NCBI RefSeq assembly: GCF_000427785.1
Contig: NZ_ATYR01000008.1
Location: 62,001-126,000 of the forward strand
Length of the DNA: 64,000 bases
Direction of reading: 5' to 3'
Source of the DNA: Massilia alkalitolerans DSM 17462
GTDB lineage: Bacteria; Pseudomonadota; Gammaproteobacteria; Burkholderiales; Burkholderiaceae_D
Shown here piece after piece: positions 8,658 to 16,950 of the stretch. Below the pieces are notes generated by a model. The model was not told the DNA's origin. It did not search any database and saw only the letters and a program-made list of their open reading frames with translations. The translations under genes were made by a program, and so were the position numbers. Numbering within the stretch: the stretch's first letter is position 1; every line of letters begins with the position of its first letter.

Positions 8658-9005
8658 TCAGTGCGAGCGCCCGTCGTAATGGTGCACCGGGACGCTGTCC
8701 AGGTCGAGGTTCTCGACACAGCGCAGGTTCACCGCCGCCATCGCATTTCCCTTCGGATCGACTCCCTCGCCATAAGGATGGATACCGCAGTTCGGGCAGA
8801 AGCGGTGCTTGATCACGTGCTGGTTGAAGGTGTAGGTGCTGGCCGCCTCTTCCGGTGTCTTGAGACGCAGCTTGTCGCGCGCGACAAACCATAGCAGCGA
8901 ACCCTTGCGCCTGCAGATCGAGCAGTTGCAGGCCAGCGCGCCGTCGATTTCCCCTTCCGCCTCGAACGCCACCTGCCCGCAGTGGCAGCTTCCTTCGTAG
9001 ATCAT
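8658..9005 (-). CDS. GFA-family (glutathione-dependent formaldehyde-activating-like) zinc protein
   Basis: Small Mss4-fold zinc protein of the GFA/CENP-V family, whose founding member condenses formaldehyde with glutathione; most members have unknown substrates. The 115-residue protein contains the cysteine pattern SCHCGQVAFEAEG, CNCSICRRKGSLLW and FCPNCGIHPYGEGVD, which are the zinc-binding signatures. Two ATGs are possible: 9011 touches the GAGGAG ribosome binding site directly, whereas 9005 has it at 6 bases, so 9005 (MIYEGSCHCG) is preferred. It is divergent from the DUF488 gene. Function beyond the family is unknown. Confidence 0.88.
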   Translation of the reverse strand: MIYEGSCHCGQVAFEAEGEIDGALACNCSICRRKGSLLWFVARDKLRLKTPEEAASTYTFNQHVIKHRFCPNCGIHPYGEGVDPKGNAMAAVNLRCVENLDLDSVPVHHYDGRSH

Positions 9006-9122
9006 CGTCATCTCCTCGTTGCCGTTGTCGAACCGGCATAACGCTATCACATCCGCAGTTGCGCGCCGCAAAACGGGCCAGCGGGCGACAATGGCCGCGA
9101 CCCAATCGAGGAGGAGTGAAGC

Positions 9123-9653
9123 ATGGAAGCGGTCTACACGATCGGCCACTCGAACCGCCCGATCGAGGAATTCATCGGCCTGCTGCGCGAGCACGGCATC
9201 GAACGCGTGCTCGACATCAGGACCGTCCCCAAGTCGCGCCACAACCCGCAGTTCGGGCAGGACCAGCTGCCGGAGTCGCTGGCCCAGGCAGGCATCGGCT
9301 ACGAGTACATCCGCGAACTGGGCGGCCTGCGCAAGGCGCGCAAGGATACGCCGAACGGCGCCTGGCGCAATGCATCGTTTCGCGGCTATGCGGACCACAT
9401 GCAGTCGCCGGAATTCAACGAGCACGTCGACATCGTGGCGCGCATGGCGCAGTCGACTCGCTGCGCGCTGATGTGCGCCGAGGCCGTGCCCTGGCGCTGC
9501 CACCGCTCGATGGTGGCGGACGCGCTGGCGGCGCGCGGCGTGCCGGCCGAGCACATCATCAACAAGGGCAAGACCAAGCCGCATACGCTCACGCCTTTCG
9601 CCCGGGTCAGCGGAACACAGATCCTGTATCCGCCCGAAGCGCCAACGGAATAA
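9123..9653 (+). CDS. DUF488 family protein
   Basis: Member of the DUF488 family, of unknown biochemical role. The 176-residue product opens with the family signature YTIGHSNRPIEEFIGLL, followed by RVLDIRTVPKSRHNPQF and the cysteine/histidine motif CAEAVPWRCHRSMVADAL, which is invariant in the family and looks like an active site. GAGGAG precedes the ATG at 9123 by 6 bases. It is a single gene running into the convergent ABC-transporter operon. Soluble, no signal peptide. Confidence 0.9.
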   Translation: MEAVYTIGHSNRPIEEFIGLLREHGIERVLDIRTVPKSRHNPQFGQDQLPESLAQAGIGYEYIRELGGLRKARKDTPNGAWRNASFRGYADHMQSPEFNEHVDIVARMAQSTRCALMCAEAVPWRCHRSMVADALAARGVPAEHIINKGKTKPHTLTPFARVSGTQILYPPEAPTE

Positions 9654-9659
9654 GGCCGC

Positions 9660-10388
9660 TCAGACGCGCCGGCGATCGGCCAGGAACTGCCGGGCGCGCG
9701 GGTGCTGCGGATGGGTGAAGAAGTCTTCCGGCTTGGCGCGCTCGAGGACCTGCCCTTCGCTCATGAAGATGACCCGGTCCGCGACCTCGCGTGCGAAACC
9801 CATCTCGTGGGTCACGCACACCATGGTCATGCCCTGCCCCGCCAGCGAACGCATCACTCCCAGCACCTCCCCCACCATCTCCGGGTCGAGTGCGCTGGTC
9901 GGCTCGTCGAACAGCATGATCGGCGGGCGCATCGCGAGCGCGCGGGCGATCGCCACGCGCTGCTGCTGGCCGCCCGAGAGCGCATTCGGGTAGGCGTCAC
10001 GCTTGTGCGCCAGGCCGACCTGTTCCAGCAGTTGCATGGCGTATTCGCGCGCTTCCTTCGGCGTGGATCGTTTGAGGTTGACCGGCGCCAGCGTGCAGTT
10101 CTCCAGCACCGTCAGGTGCGGGAACAAATTGAAGTGCTGGAATACGAAGCCGATGCCGGCGCGGAGCAGATTGACGTCGAGCCCCTTGGCATGGATGTCG
10201 CGGCCGTCGATGGCGATGCTGCCGCCATCGATTTCTTCCAGCCGGTTGAGAGTGCGGATCAGGGTCGACTTGCCGGAGCCGGAGGGGCCGCACACGACCA
10301 CGACTTCGTTCTTCTCCACGCGTTCGCTGACATCGCGAAGCGCATGGTAATCGCCGTACCACTTGTTGACTTTATCGAGAACGATCAT
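9660..10388 (-). CDS. Polar amino-acid ABC transporter ATPase (GltL/GlnQ type)
   Basis: ATPase that powers the amino-acid importer encoded by the three genes upstream. In 242 residues it shows Walker [10 protein letters not shown], the Q-loop [15 protein letters not shown], the ABC signature LSGGQQQR, Walker [15 protein letters not shown] and the switch histidine in CVTHEMGFA. This set and the length are typical of the HisP/GltL/GlnQ family. It is the last gene of the operon, 14 bases after the second permease, and converges on the DUF488 gene with only 6 bases between stops. Confidence 0.95.
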   Translation of the reverse strand: MIVLDKVNKWYGDYHALRDVSERVEKNEVVVVCGPSGSGKSTLIRTLNRLEEIDGGSIAIDGRDIHAKGLDVNLLRAGIGFVFQHFNLFPHLTVLENCTLAPVNLKRSTPKEAREYAMQLLEQVGLAHKRDAYPNALSGGQQQRVAIARALAMRPPIMLFDEPTSALDPEMVGEVLGVMRSLAGQGMTMVCVTHEMGFAREVADRVIFMSEGQVLERAKPEDFFTHPQHPRARQFLADRRRV

Positions 10389-10402
10389 CGTTCACACCCT
10401 TT

Positions 10403-11110
10403 TTATTGAAGCTGCACGGCGCGCTTGCTTGACAAGCGGCGCTCGAGCAGGAAGGCCAGGCGGGACAGGCCGAAACAGAGGATGAAATAGGTCAGCGCCA
10501 GGATCAGGTACACCTCGACCGCCTGCGTGAACACCAGGGTATTCACTTGGGTGGCGATGAAGGACACTTCCGACAGGCCGATGATGTAGCCGAGCGAGGT
10601 CGCCTTGATGGTCGAGACCAGCTGGCTGACGATCGAGGGCAGGCCGTTGCGCAAGGTCTGCGGCAGCACCACCAGGCGCAGCGCCTGCGGGTAGGACAGG
10701 CCCAGCGAGCGGGCGCTTTCCAGCTGCCCTTTTGGAAGCGCGCGGATGCCGCTTGCGACGATCTCGGCCAGGTAGATGCCGTCGAACAGCACCAGCACCA
10801 TCAGCATGGTAGTCGCCTGCCCGGTCTTGACGCCGGTGACGGCCGGGAGGAAGAAGTAGACCCAGAACACCACCAGCAGCAGCGGCACGGCGCGCACCAG
10901 CTGCACGAGCGCGGCCGTCGGCCAGCGGATCGCGCGGCGGCTGCTCACGCGCGCCACGCCCAGCAGCAGGCCGAGCGGCATCGCCAGCAGCAGCGCGCCA
11001 AGCGACAGCAGCACGGTCAGCGCCAGGCCGCCCAGCGGGCCTTCCGGATACTGGCCGACCAGGAAATACAGCCAGTAGGTGTCGATGAGTTCAATCATTG
11101 CGTTCAGCAC
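10403..11110 (-). CDS. Amino-acid ABC transporter permease (GltK type)
   Basis: Inner-membrane permease of the HisMQ family, 235 residues with about five membrane helices and the EAA-like loop ARSLGLSYPQALRLVVLPQ that docks to the ATPase. The GTG at 11110 is chosen as start because TGAGG, formed partly by the stop codon of the preceding permease, lies 5-6 bases ahead of it; an ATG at 11098 lacks any ribosome binding site. Seven bases separate it from the upstream permease. It pairs with that protein to form the translocation channel. Confidence 0.93.
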   Translation of the reverse strand: MLNAMIELIDTYWLYFLVGQYPEGPLGGLALTVLLSLGALLLAMPLGLLLGVARVSSRRAIRWPTAALVQLVRAVPLLLVVFWVYFFLPAVTGVKTGQATTMLMVLVLFDGIYLAEIVASGIRALPKGQLESARSLGLSYPQALRLVVLPQTLRNGLPSIVSQLVSTIKATSLGYIIGLSEVSFIATQVNTLVFTQAVEVYLILALTYFILCFGLSRLAFLLERRLSSKRAVQLQ

Positions 11111-11117
11111 GGGAGCC

Positions 11118-11813
11118 TCATGCCGGACGGACCGGATAGCGCCGCTGGAACAGCCAGGCGGCGAAGGAAATCAGGAGCGACACGCTCAGGTAGGCCAGGG
11201 TTGCGAAGCTGAAGGCTTCCAGGCTGCGGAAGCTGCTGGTTTCCACGCGCGCGGCCTGGTACATCAGTTCGGCGGCGCCGATGACGGTGGCCACGCTGGT
11301 GTCCTTCCACAGGTTGACGGTCTGCGACAGCAGCGGCGGGGTCGCCGCGCGGAAGGCCTGCGGCAGCATCACCAGGCGCACGCTGGCGAAGCGGCCCAGG
11401 CCCAGCGAACGGGCGGCCTCCAGCTGGCTGGTCGGCACGGCGCGGATGCTGCTGCGGATGTCTTCGGCCATGTGCACGCCGCTGTACAGCGACAGCGCGA
11501 TCACGGCGCACACGGCTTCCGGGTTGTGCGCGTACAGGAATTCGCGCGCCCCCTCGGGCAGCAGCTCGGGGAAGGCGAAATACCAGAACAGCAGGTGCGC
11601 CAGCAGCGGCACGTTGCGAATCGCTTCGATAATTGTCGAAGCGATTGCGCGCGCCAGCGCGAAGCCGGATGTGCGCATCACGGCGAGCAGTGCGCCGAAC
11701 GGCAGGGCAATCACGAAACTGGCCGCCGTCAGCTGGAGCGACAGGATGAGACCCTGCACCAGCCAGTCATGGTACTGGCCGGATTGCAGGATGCTGGGGT
11801 CGAAAAACTGCAA
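11118..11813 (-). CDS. Amino-acid ABC transporter permease (GltJ type)
   Basis: Second HisMQ-type permease of the importer, 231 residues. It has a hydrophobic N-terminal helix (LILSLQLTAASFVIALPFGALLAV), the segment EAIRNVPLLAHLLFWYFAFPELLP that is strongly typical of GltJ, and the ATPase-docking loop ARSLGLGRFASVRLVMLPQ. It begins 9 bases after the stop of the binding protein gene. Presence of two distinct permeases plus ATPase and binding protein makes this a complete GltIJKL-like system. Confidence 0.94.
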   Translation of the reverse strand: MQFFDPSILQSGQYHDWLVQGLILSLQLTAASFVIALPFGALLAVMRTSGFALARAIASTIIEAIRNVPLLAHLLFWYFAFPELLPEGAREFLYAHNPEAVCAVIALSLYSGVHMAEDIRSSIRAVPTSQLEAARSLGLGRFASVRLVMLPQAFRAATPPLLSQTVNLWKDTSVATVIGAAELMYQAARVETSSFRSLEAFSFATLAYLSVSLLISFAAWLFQRRYPVRPA

Positions 11814-11822
11814 GGTTCGGAC

Positions 11823-12653
11823 TTAGATCTTGTCGGTGCTGATCTTGAAGCTGCGCTTGGCGATGTTGGGGCGGGTGCCCGGGCCATACCACTTGTTGAA
11901 CAGCTTCTCGGCTTCGCCGCTCGCTTCCAGGCCGCGCAGGGTCTCGTCGACCACCGCCTTCAGGTTCTTCTCGCCCTTGCGCAGGCCGAGCGCGATCGAT
12001 TCGACGCCGATGCTGGTCGGCAGGATGGTGAAGCCCTTGGCGGCCGCGCCCAGCTTGCCGTAGTCGGCCAGCAGCGAGGATTCGTCGTTGACGTAGGCAA
12101 CGCCCTTGCCCTGGCGCAGGGCCTGGAAGGCCTGCTGGGTGTTCTCGAAGGTGACCACTTCCACGTTCGGCACGGCCTTGCGGATGTTGGTTTCCTGGGT
12201 GCCGCCGCGGACCGTGACGACCTTCTTGCCGGCCAGCTGGGGCAGCGCGGTGATGCCGCTACCGGCGCGCACCATGACCTTCGAGCCGGTCACGAAGTGG
12301 GTCAGCGCGAAGTCCACCTGCGATTCGCGTTCCTTGTTGTGGGTGAGCGTGGCGGCCAGCACGTCGACATGGCCCTGCTGCAGCTCCGGGATGCGGGCCG
12401 ACACCGACATCTGCTTGAACCTGGGCGTGACGCCGATCTTCTTCGCGACCGCGGTGGCGATGTCGATCTCGTAACCCACCAGCTGGCGGGTCTTCGGGTC
12501 AATGAAGCTGTTCGGCTCGTCGGTGCCCAGCACGCCGAACACGATCTCGCCTTTCTTCTTGATGTCCGCGAGCTGGTCGGCCTGTGCAGCGGACGCAAAC
12601 ATGGTGGCGGACAGGGCGACTGCGCCAATGAGGATGTGACGGCGGGTGAACAT
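11823..12653 (-). CDS. Periplasmic amino-acid-binding protein (GltI/family 3 SBP)
   Basis: Solute-binding protein that delivers substrate to the permeases. The 276-residue precursor starts MFTRRHILIGAVALSATMFASAAQA, a signal peptide with a twin-arginine pair that could use Tat or Sec export. The mature protein has the family 3 features GEIVFGVLGTDEPNSF, GYEIDIATAVAKKIG and a loop with Asn-Lys-Glu-Arg (THNKERESQVDFA) in which the arginine usually binds the amino-acid carboxylate. GGAG lies 8 bases before the ATG at 12653. The substrate is probably an acidic or other polar amino acid; exact specificity cannot be read. Confidence 0.93.
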   Translation of the reverse strand: MFTRRHILIGAVALSATMFASAAQADQLADIKKKGEIVFGVLGTDEPNSFIDPKTRQLVGYEIDIATAVAKKIGVTPRFKQMSVSARIPELQQGHVDVLAATLTHNKERESQVDFALTHFVTGSKVMVRAGSGITALPQLAGKKVVTVRGGTQETNIRKAVPNVEVVTFENTQQAFQALRQGKGVAYVNDESSLLADYGKLGAAAKGFTILPTSIGVESIALGLRKGEKNLKAVVDETLRGLEASGEAEKLFNKWYGPGTRPNIAKRSFKISTDKI

Positions 12654-12686
12654 GTTCTTCTCCAGACTACAAAATTCAATCGGTAG

Positions 12687-12692
12687 AGTATA
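12687..12692 (-). promoter_or_regulatory. Putative -10 box of the amino-acid ABC operon
   Basis: On the minus strand TATACT lies 34 bases before the start of the binding-protein gene, the right place for a -10 element with a short leader. The -35 region at 17 bases is poor, so the promoter may need an activator. Sequence-based inference only. Confidence 0.4.
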
Positions 12693-12836
12693 CGGCATGA
12701 TCTTGCATGGCCGAACGATCAATTAGCCATAAGAAAATGCGCTCTCGACTATAAGCACCGAGAAATCTTCAGTCACCCATGTTGACGCTTCGGCATGCTA
12801 GAGTGGCAAGCATCAAAGGATGTGTGGGGAATCAAG

Positions 12837-13640
12837 ATGCTGGTTGTTACCTATAACGTCAACGGAATCGGTGCGCGCATCAGCGCCCTGATTGACTACC
12901 TCGAAGAACGCCGCCCGGACGTGGTCTGCCTGCAGGAGCTGAAGGCGCCGCAGGAGAAATTCCCGGAGGCGGCGATCCGCGACGCCGGCTACCACGCGAT
13001 CTGGCACGGCCAGAAGAGCTGGAACGGCGTCGCCATCCTGACCCGCGACGGCCCCGCCCAGGAGCTGCAGCGCGGCCTGCCGGGCGACCCGACGGACGAG
13101 CAGAGCCGCTACATCGAGGCGGTCTACCAGGGCCTGGTCGTCTGCGGCCTGTACCTGCCGAACGGGAATCCGGCGCCCGGCCCGAAGTTCGACTACAAGC
13201 TGGCCTGGTTCGAGCGGCTGATCGCGCGCGGCGCCGAACTGCTCGAAGCCAGGGTGCCGGTCGTGATGTGCGGCGACTTCAACGTGATCCCGACCGAGCT
13301 CGACGTCTACAAGCCGGAGCGCTGGGTGGACGACGCCCTGTTCCGCCCCGAATCGCGCGCCGCCTTCGAACGCCTGATGTCGCAGGGCTGGACCGACTCG
13401 CTGCGCACGCTGTACCCGGACCAGGTGATCTACACCTTCTGGGATTACTTCCGCAACGCCTTCGGGCGCGATGCCGGCATCCGCATCGACCACCTGCTGC
13501 TCAGCCCTGCCCTGGCGCCGGCGCTGCGCGCCGCGGGCGTCGACAAGTTCCAGCGTGCGAAAGAAAAGCCGAGCGACCACGCGCCGACCTGGGTCGAACT
13601 GGACATGGATGCGGTCGTGCAGCCGAAAGGGAAACGCTGA
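12837..13640 (+). CDS. xth: Exodeoxyribonuclease III (AP endonuclease, XthA type)
   Basis: Mg-dependent 3'-5' exonuclease and AP endonuclease of base excision repair. The 267-residue protein, the same size as E. coli XthA, shows the family motifs in order: TYNVNGIGAR, VVCLQELKAPQ with the metal-binding Glu, GLYLPNG, CGDFNVIPTELDVYKPERW, a DHLLLS segment and the catalytic SDHAPTWVEL near the C-terminus. The ATG at 12837 follows GGGGA; a longer in-frame start 42 bases upstream has no support. Monocistronic, divergent from the ABC operon. Confidence 0.95.
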   Translation: MLVVTYNVNGIGARISALIDYLEERRPDVVCLQELKAPQEKFPEAAIRDAGYHAIWHGQKSWNGVAILTRDGPAQELQRGLPGDPTDEQSRYIEAVYQGLVVCGLYLPNGNPAPGPKFDYKLAWFERLIARGAELLEARVPVVMCGDFNVIPTELDVYKPERWVDDALFRPESRAAFERLMSQGWTDSLRTLYPDQVIYTFWDYFRNAFGRDAGIRIDHLLLSPALAPALRAAGVDKFQRAKEKPSDHAPTWVELDMDAVVQPKGKR

Positions 13641-13702
13641 GCAGCGGCGACCATGTAAGGGATTTGCGTTAAGATAATAGTTTGCACTTAGACTATTTTC
13701 CC

Positions 13703-14326
13703 ATGCTCAGCCCTGAACAATTCCTCGGCTTCCTTGCAGCCGCTCTCATCATCACGCTCTCACCTGGTCCCGACAACATGATGGTGCTGAGCGTCGGCAT
13801 CGCGAAAGGCCGTGCGCGCGGCATCGCCTTCGGCATCGGGTGTGCACTGGGTTGCCTGTTTCATACCCTGCTGGCCGTCGTCGGTGTGAGCGCCTTGATC
13901 GCGGCCTCGCCCACGGCCTTCACCGCGCTCAAAGTCGCCGGCGGGCTCTATCTGATCTGGATGGGTGTTCAGGCGCTGCGCAGCCGCGGCGGCGCACAAG
14001 TGGCGGGCGGCGTGCCGGACGAATCCGCGCGCCAGCTGTTCTTCAAGGGTTTGATCGCCAATGCCATCAACCCGAAGGTGGTGCTGTTCTTCCTCTCCTT
14101 TTTGCCGCAGTTCGTGGTGGCTTCGCGCGGGGATGCGAACTGGCAGATCGCGTCGCTGGGACTGATCTTCACCGCACAGGCGGCCGTGCTGTTCGGGCTG
14201 CTGGGCTACTTTTCCGGCGCGATCGGGCAGTGGCTGAACCGCACGCCGCGCGCCGGGATGTGGCTGGATCGGATCGCCGGCGCCATTTTCGTCGGCCTGG
14301 GCCTGCGCCTGATCGTGGCGCGTTGA
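13703..14326 (+). CDS. LysE/RhtB family amino-acid exporter
   Basis: Inner-membrane exporter of the LysE superfamily, which pumps out amino acids or homoserine lactone-like compounds. The 207-residue protein has six predicted helices and the N-terminal family signature ITLSPGPDNMMVLSVG at about residues 15-30, followed by GIAFGIGCALGCLFHTLLAVVG. The ATG at 13703 lacks a recognisable ribosome binding site; an AT-rich TAAGATAAT stretch 25-30 bases upstream could be a -10 box, which would give a very short leader. Substrate unknown. Confidence 0.88.
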   Translation: MLSPEQFLGFLAAALIITLSPGPDNMMVLSVGIAKGRARGIAFGIGCALGCLFHTLLAVVGVSALIAASPTAFTALKVAGGLYLIWMGVQALRSRGGAQVAGGVPDESARQLFFKGLIANAINPKVVLFFLSFLPQFVVASRGDANWQIASLGLIFTAQAAVLFGLLGYFSGAIGQWLNRTPRAGMWLDRIAGAIFVGLGLRLIVAR

Positions 14327-14357
14327 TACCTCAATCTCTGCCCGCACCGTTAGCCCG

Positions 14358-14436
14358 TCGCTCCGGCGAAGGCCGGAGCCCAAGTTTGTTCGCGATTCGC
14401 TGGCATAACTTGGGTCCCGGCCTGCGCCGGGACGAC
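14358..14436. repeat. REPIN-like inverted doublet, family B copy 1
   Basis: Two 30-base units in mirror orientation. The left unit reads GTCGCTCCGGCG..., ends CCCAAGTT and contains a hairpin around GAAGG; the right unit (14407-14436) reads AACTTGGGTCCCGG... and ends GGGACGAC, close to the reverse complement of the first. It sits between the convergent LysE-type and GH31 genes. The same unit pair recurs at 27773-27881 in the opposite order. No transposase gene is nearby. Confidence 0.7.
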
Positions 14437-14461
14437 AGTCTACAGTGTAGCAACTACGAGC

Positions 14462-16849
14462 TCAGAGCGTAATCGCCACCTTGCTTGCTGGCTGCTTGCG
14501 CGCCGCCAGCGGCACTTCCAGCAGCTTGTGGCGGCTGTTCCAGCTGAAGGCCACGGTACGACCGTCCACCGTCACGGCGCGCGGCTTCTTCTCCACGTTG
14601 TGCACCTTGAGCGCGAAACCGCGCTCGGCAGGCAGCAGCGCCTTGCCGGTTTCGGTCTGCAGGCCGACCTCGAGCTTGCCGTTCGCATAGCTGCTGGCGA
14701 AGCGCACGATCTCGTACTTGCCCTTGGCGTAGGCGTCGGCTGTTTCGCCGTCGTCGTCGTACATTCTGCCCTCGGCGCTGGCGACGCTGGCGTCATGGTA
14801 GTAGTGCAGGTCGATGTGGCGCGTCGAGTAGTCGCGCGTGGTCTGCACCACCTTCGCCATCGGGATGAAAGCGCCGGCGCGGACGTACACCGGGATGTGC
14901 GCCTCTTCGGGCTTGACCACCTCGGTGATGCCGCCCCGGTGCTTCTCGCCGGTGTGGAAATCGAACCAGACACTGTCCTTGACCGGGAAGTGCACTTCCT
15001 TGCGGGTCGCGCCCGGTTCCACGATCGGCGCCACCAGGAAGTCCCGGCCCCACAGGTAGGTCGAGGACATCGTGGTCGCCTCGTCTTCCTCGAACAGCAC
15101 CGGACGCATCAAGGGCATGCCGGTCTGGCTGTTCTCGAAACCGAGCGTGTAGTTATACGGCAGCATCGCATAGCGCAGCCAGACAGCTTCGCGCGCCAGC
15201 ACCTTGGTGCGCTCGGAGCGGAACACCGGCTCCGGCGCCACTTCGGCCTGCGCGTGGGGGCGGAAGATCGGCTGGAACACGCCGTACTGCAGCCAGCGCA
15301 CGTACAGCTCGTCGTCCAGCACGGGACCCGCAAAACCGCCCAGGTCCGAGTGCATGTAGCCCAGGCCCTGCATGCCCATCTGGAGCGAGATCTCCATCTG
15401 CGATTGCAGCCCCCCCCAGCCGCGGCTGACGTCGCCCGACCACGGGATCATGCCGAAGCGCTGCGAGCCCGAATAGCCGGCGCGCATCAGGATGAAGGGG
15501 CGCTCGTTCGGGAAGTCCTTCCGGTAGCCCTCCGCGATCAGGCGCGCCCAGTCGTGGCCGTAGACGTTGTGGACCTGGTCGGCAGTCTTTCCTCCACCGT
15601 GCCGCACCCAGGACGGATGCACTTCCGGCTCGCCCAGGTCGCCCCACCAGCCGCCTACGCCGCCGATCTTGAGCTCCTTGTAGATGTTCCAGAACCAGTC
15701 GCGGCCCTGCTGGGTGTACAGGTCGACCAGGCCGGTGTTCCCGAAGTAGAAGTCGTAGGTGGCCGGCTTGCCGGCGGAATCAAGCGCCAGCACCTTCTGC
15801 TGCACCGCTTCCTGCCAGCGCGACGAGGTCGTCAGGACGAAAGGCTCGGTGATGACGATGGTCTTCACGCCCTTCTTGTCGAAATCGGCCATCATTTTCT
15901 CGGCGGTCGGGAAGGTGTCGCGGTCCCAGGCCAGGTTGCCCATCGTGCCCTTGACCTCCTTGCCGAACCAGTACAGGTCGAGTACCACGGCGTCGAGCGG
16001 GATCTTCTCGGCGGCGAAACGGTCGACCACGGCGCGGGTTTCAGCCTCGCTCTTGTAGCCGAAGCGGCTCGCGAAATTGCCGAAGGCCCAGCGCGGCGGC
16101 AACGGCTGGCGTCCGGTCAGGCTCGTATAGTTGGCCATGACCTCAGGCCAGCTGTCGCCGGCTACCACCTGGTAGGTCTTGCGCCCGCCGATCACTTCGT
16201 AGCGCAGCGTGCCGTCCTTGCGGCTGTCGAAGTCGAGGAAGCCTACCTGCGGGTTGTCGAAGTGGATCGCATACTTTTTCGAGGACAGCGCGACCGGGAT
16301 CGTGTAGTTGAGCAGCGTCGAGGTCTTGCCGTAGCCGTAGTCGGCCTTGTTGTAGAGCTGGAAGCGGTTGCCGCGGCGGTTCATGCCGACCGCGCGCGCA
16401 CCGGCGCCGTACAGGGCCTCGCCGTCGTCCAGCGCGAACTCGATGGTCTCGAACTTGTCAGCCTTGGCGTAACCGCCCTTCTCCGCCACCAGCGGCTTGC
16501 CTTTGTACAGGTAGCTGATGCGGAAAGGCTTGCGGTCGACCACGACCGTGATGCCCGGGGTGGCGAATTCGATCCGGTTCCCTTCGGCCTTGAGGCTGGC
16601 CTGGATGCCGGCGGGCGGCAGCACCACCGCGTGCGAGGCCGGGTCGTGCTGCTGGCCATTCGGGATAAATGTAGTCTCGACTACATGGGCCGAATACGGC
16701 TTGATCAGGTAGCGGCCGTCACTGGTGGCCAGCTCCAGCGTGTTCCGGTTGAGGGTATGGCCTTGCAGCTGGCGCTCGGCATTCTGAGCGTAGGCGATGG
16801 GACTGGCCATCAGGCACAGGAGAAGCCGGGCGATCGTGGTTTTCGTCAT
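14462..16849 (-). CDS. Secreted glycoside hydrolase family 31 enzyme (alpha-glucosidase / transglucosylase-like)
   Basis: Retaining alpha-glycosidase with a TIM barrel. The 795-residue precursor has a signal peptide (MTKTTIARLLLCLMASPIAYA), so it acts in the periplasm or outside. The catalytic nucleophile is probably Asp404 in WWGDLGEPEVHP and the acid/base Asp473 in IPWSGDVSRGW; the spacing of 69 residues and the overall length resemble the alpha-transglucosylase Agd31B of Cellvibrio japonicus (D412/D480). A beta-sandwich N-terminal domain precedes the barrel and beta domains follow. Substrate is thus likely an alpha-glucan or its oligosaccharides, but hydrolysis and transglycosylation cannot be told apart here. 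No transporter or regulator is linked. The ATG at 16849 is chosen to place the signal peptide at the N-terminus; the ribosome binding site is weak. Confidence 0.9.
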   Translation of the reverse strand: MTKTTIARLLLCLMASPIAYAQNAERQLQGHTLNRNTLELATSDGRYLIKPYSAHVVETTFIPNGQQHDPASHAVVLPPAGIQASLKAEGNRIEFATPGITVVVDRKPFRISYLYKGKPLVAEKGGYAKADKFETIEFALDDGEALYGAGARAVGMNRRGNRFQLYNKADYGYGKTSTLLNYTIPVALSSKKYAIHFDNPQVGFLDFDSRKDGTLRYEVIGGRKTYQVVAGDSWPEVMANYTSLTGRQPLPPRWAFGNFASRFGYKSEAETRAVVDRFAAEKIPLDAVVLDLYWFGKEVKGTMGNLAWDRDTFPTAEKMMADFDKKGVKTIVITEPFVLTTSSRWQEAVQQKVLALDSAGKPATYDFYFGNTGLVDLYTQQGRDWFWNIYKELKIGGVGGWWGDLGEPEVHPSWVRHGGGKTADQVHNVYGHDWARLIAEGYRKDFPNERPFILMRAGYSGSQRFGMIPWSGDVSRGWGGLQSQMEISLQMGMQGLGYMHSDLGGFAGPVLDDELYVRWLQYGVFQPIFRPHAQAEVAPEPVFRSERTKVLAREAVWLRYAMLPYNYTLGFENSQTGMPLMRPVLFEEDEATTMSSTYLWGRDFLVAPIVEPGATRKEVHFPVKDSVWFDFHTGEKHRGGITEVVKPEEAHIPVYVRAGAFIPMAKVVQTTRDYSTRHIDLHYYHDASVASAEGRMYDDDGETADAYAKGKYEIVRFASSYANGKLEVGLQTETGKALLPAERGFALKVHNVEKKPRAVTVDGRTVAFSWNSRHKLLEVPLAARKQPASKVAITL

Positions 16850-16950
16850 GGGGTCTCGGTTGTTGTCGTTGGTCGCAACCGAGAGCATGACAGAAATTCG
16901 CCAGCTGAAAAAGTGGCAATGTAATTAAATTACAGCCGCGCCGACCAAGA

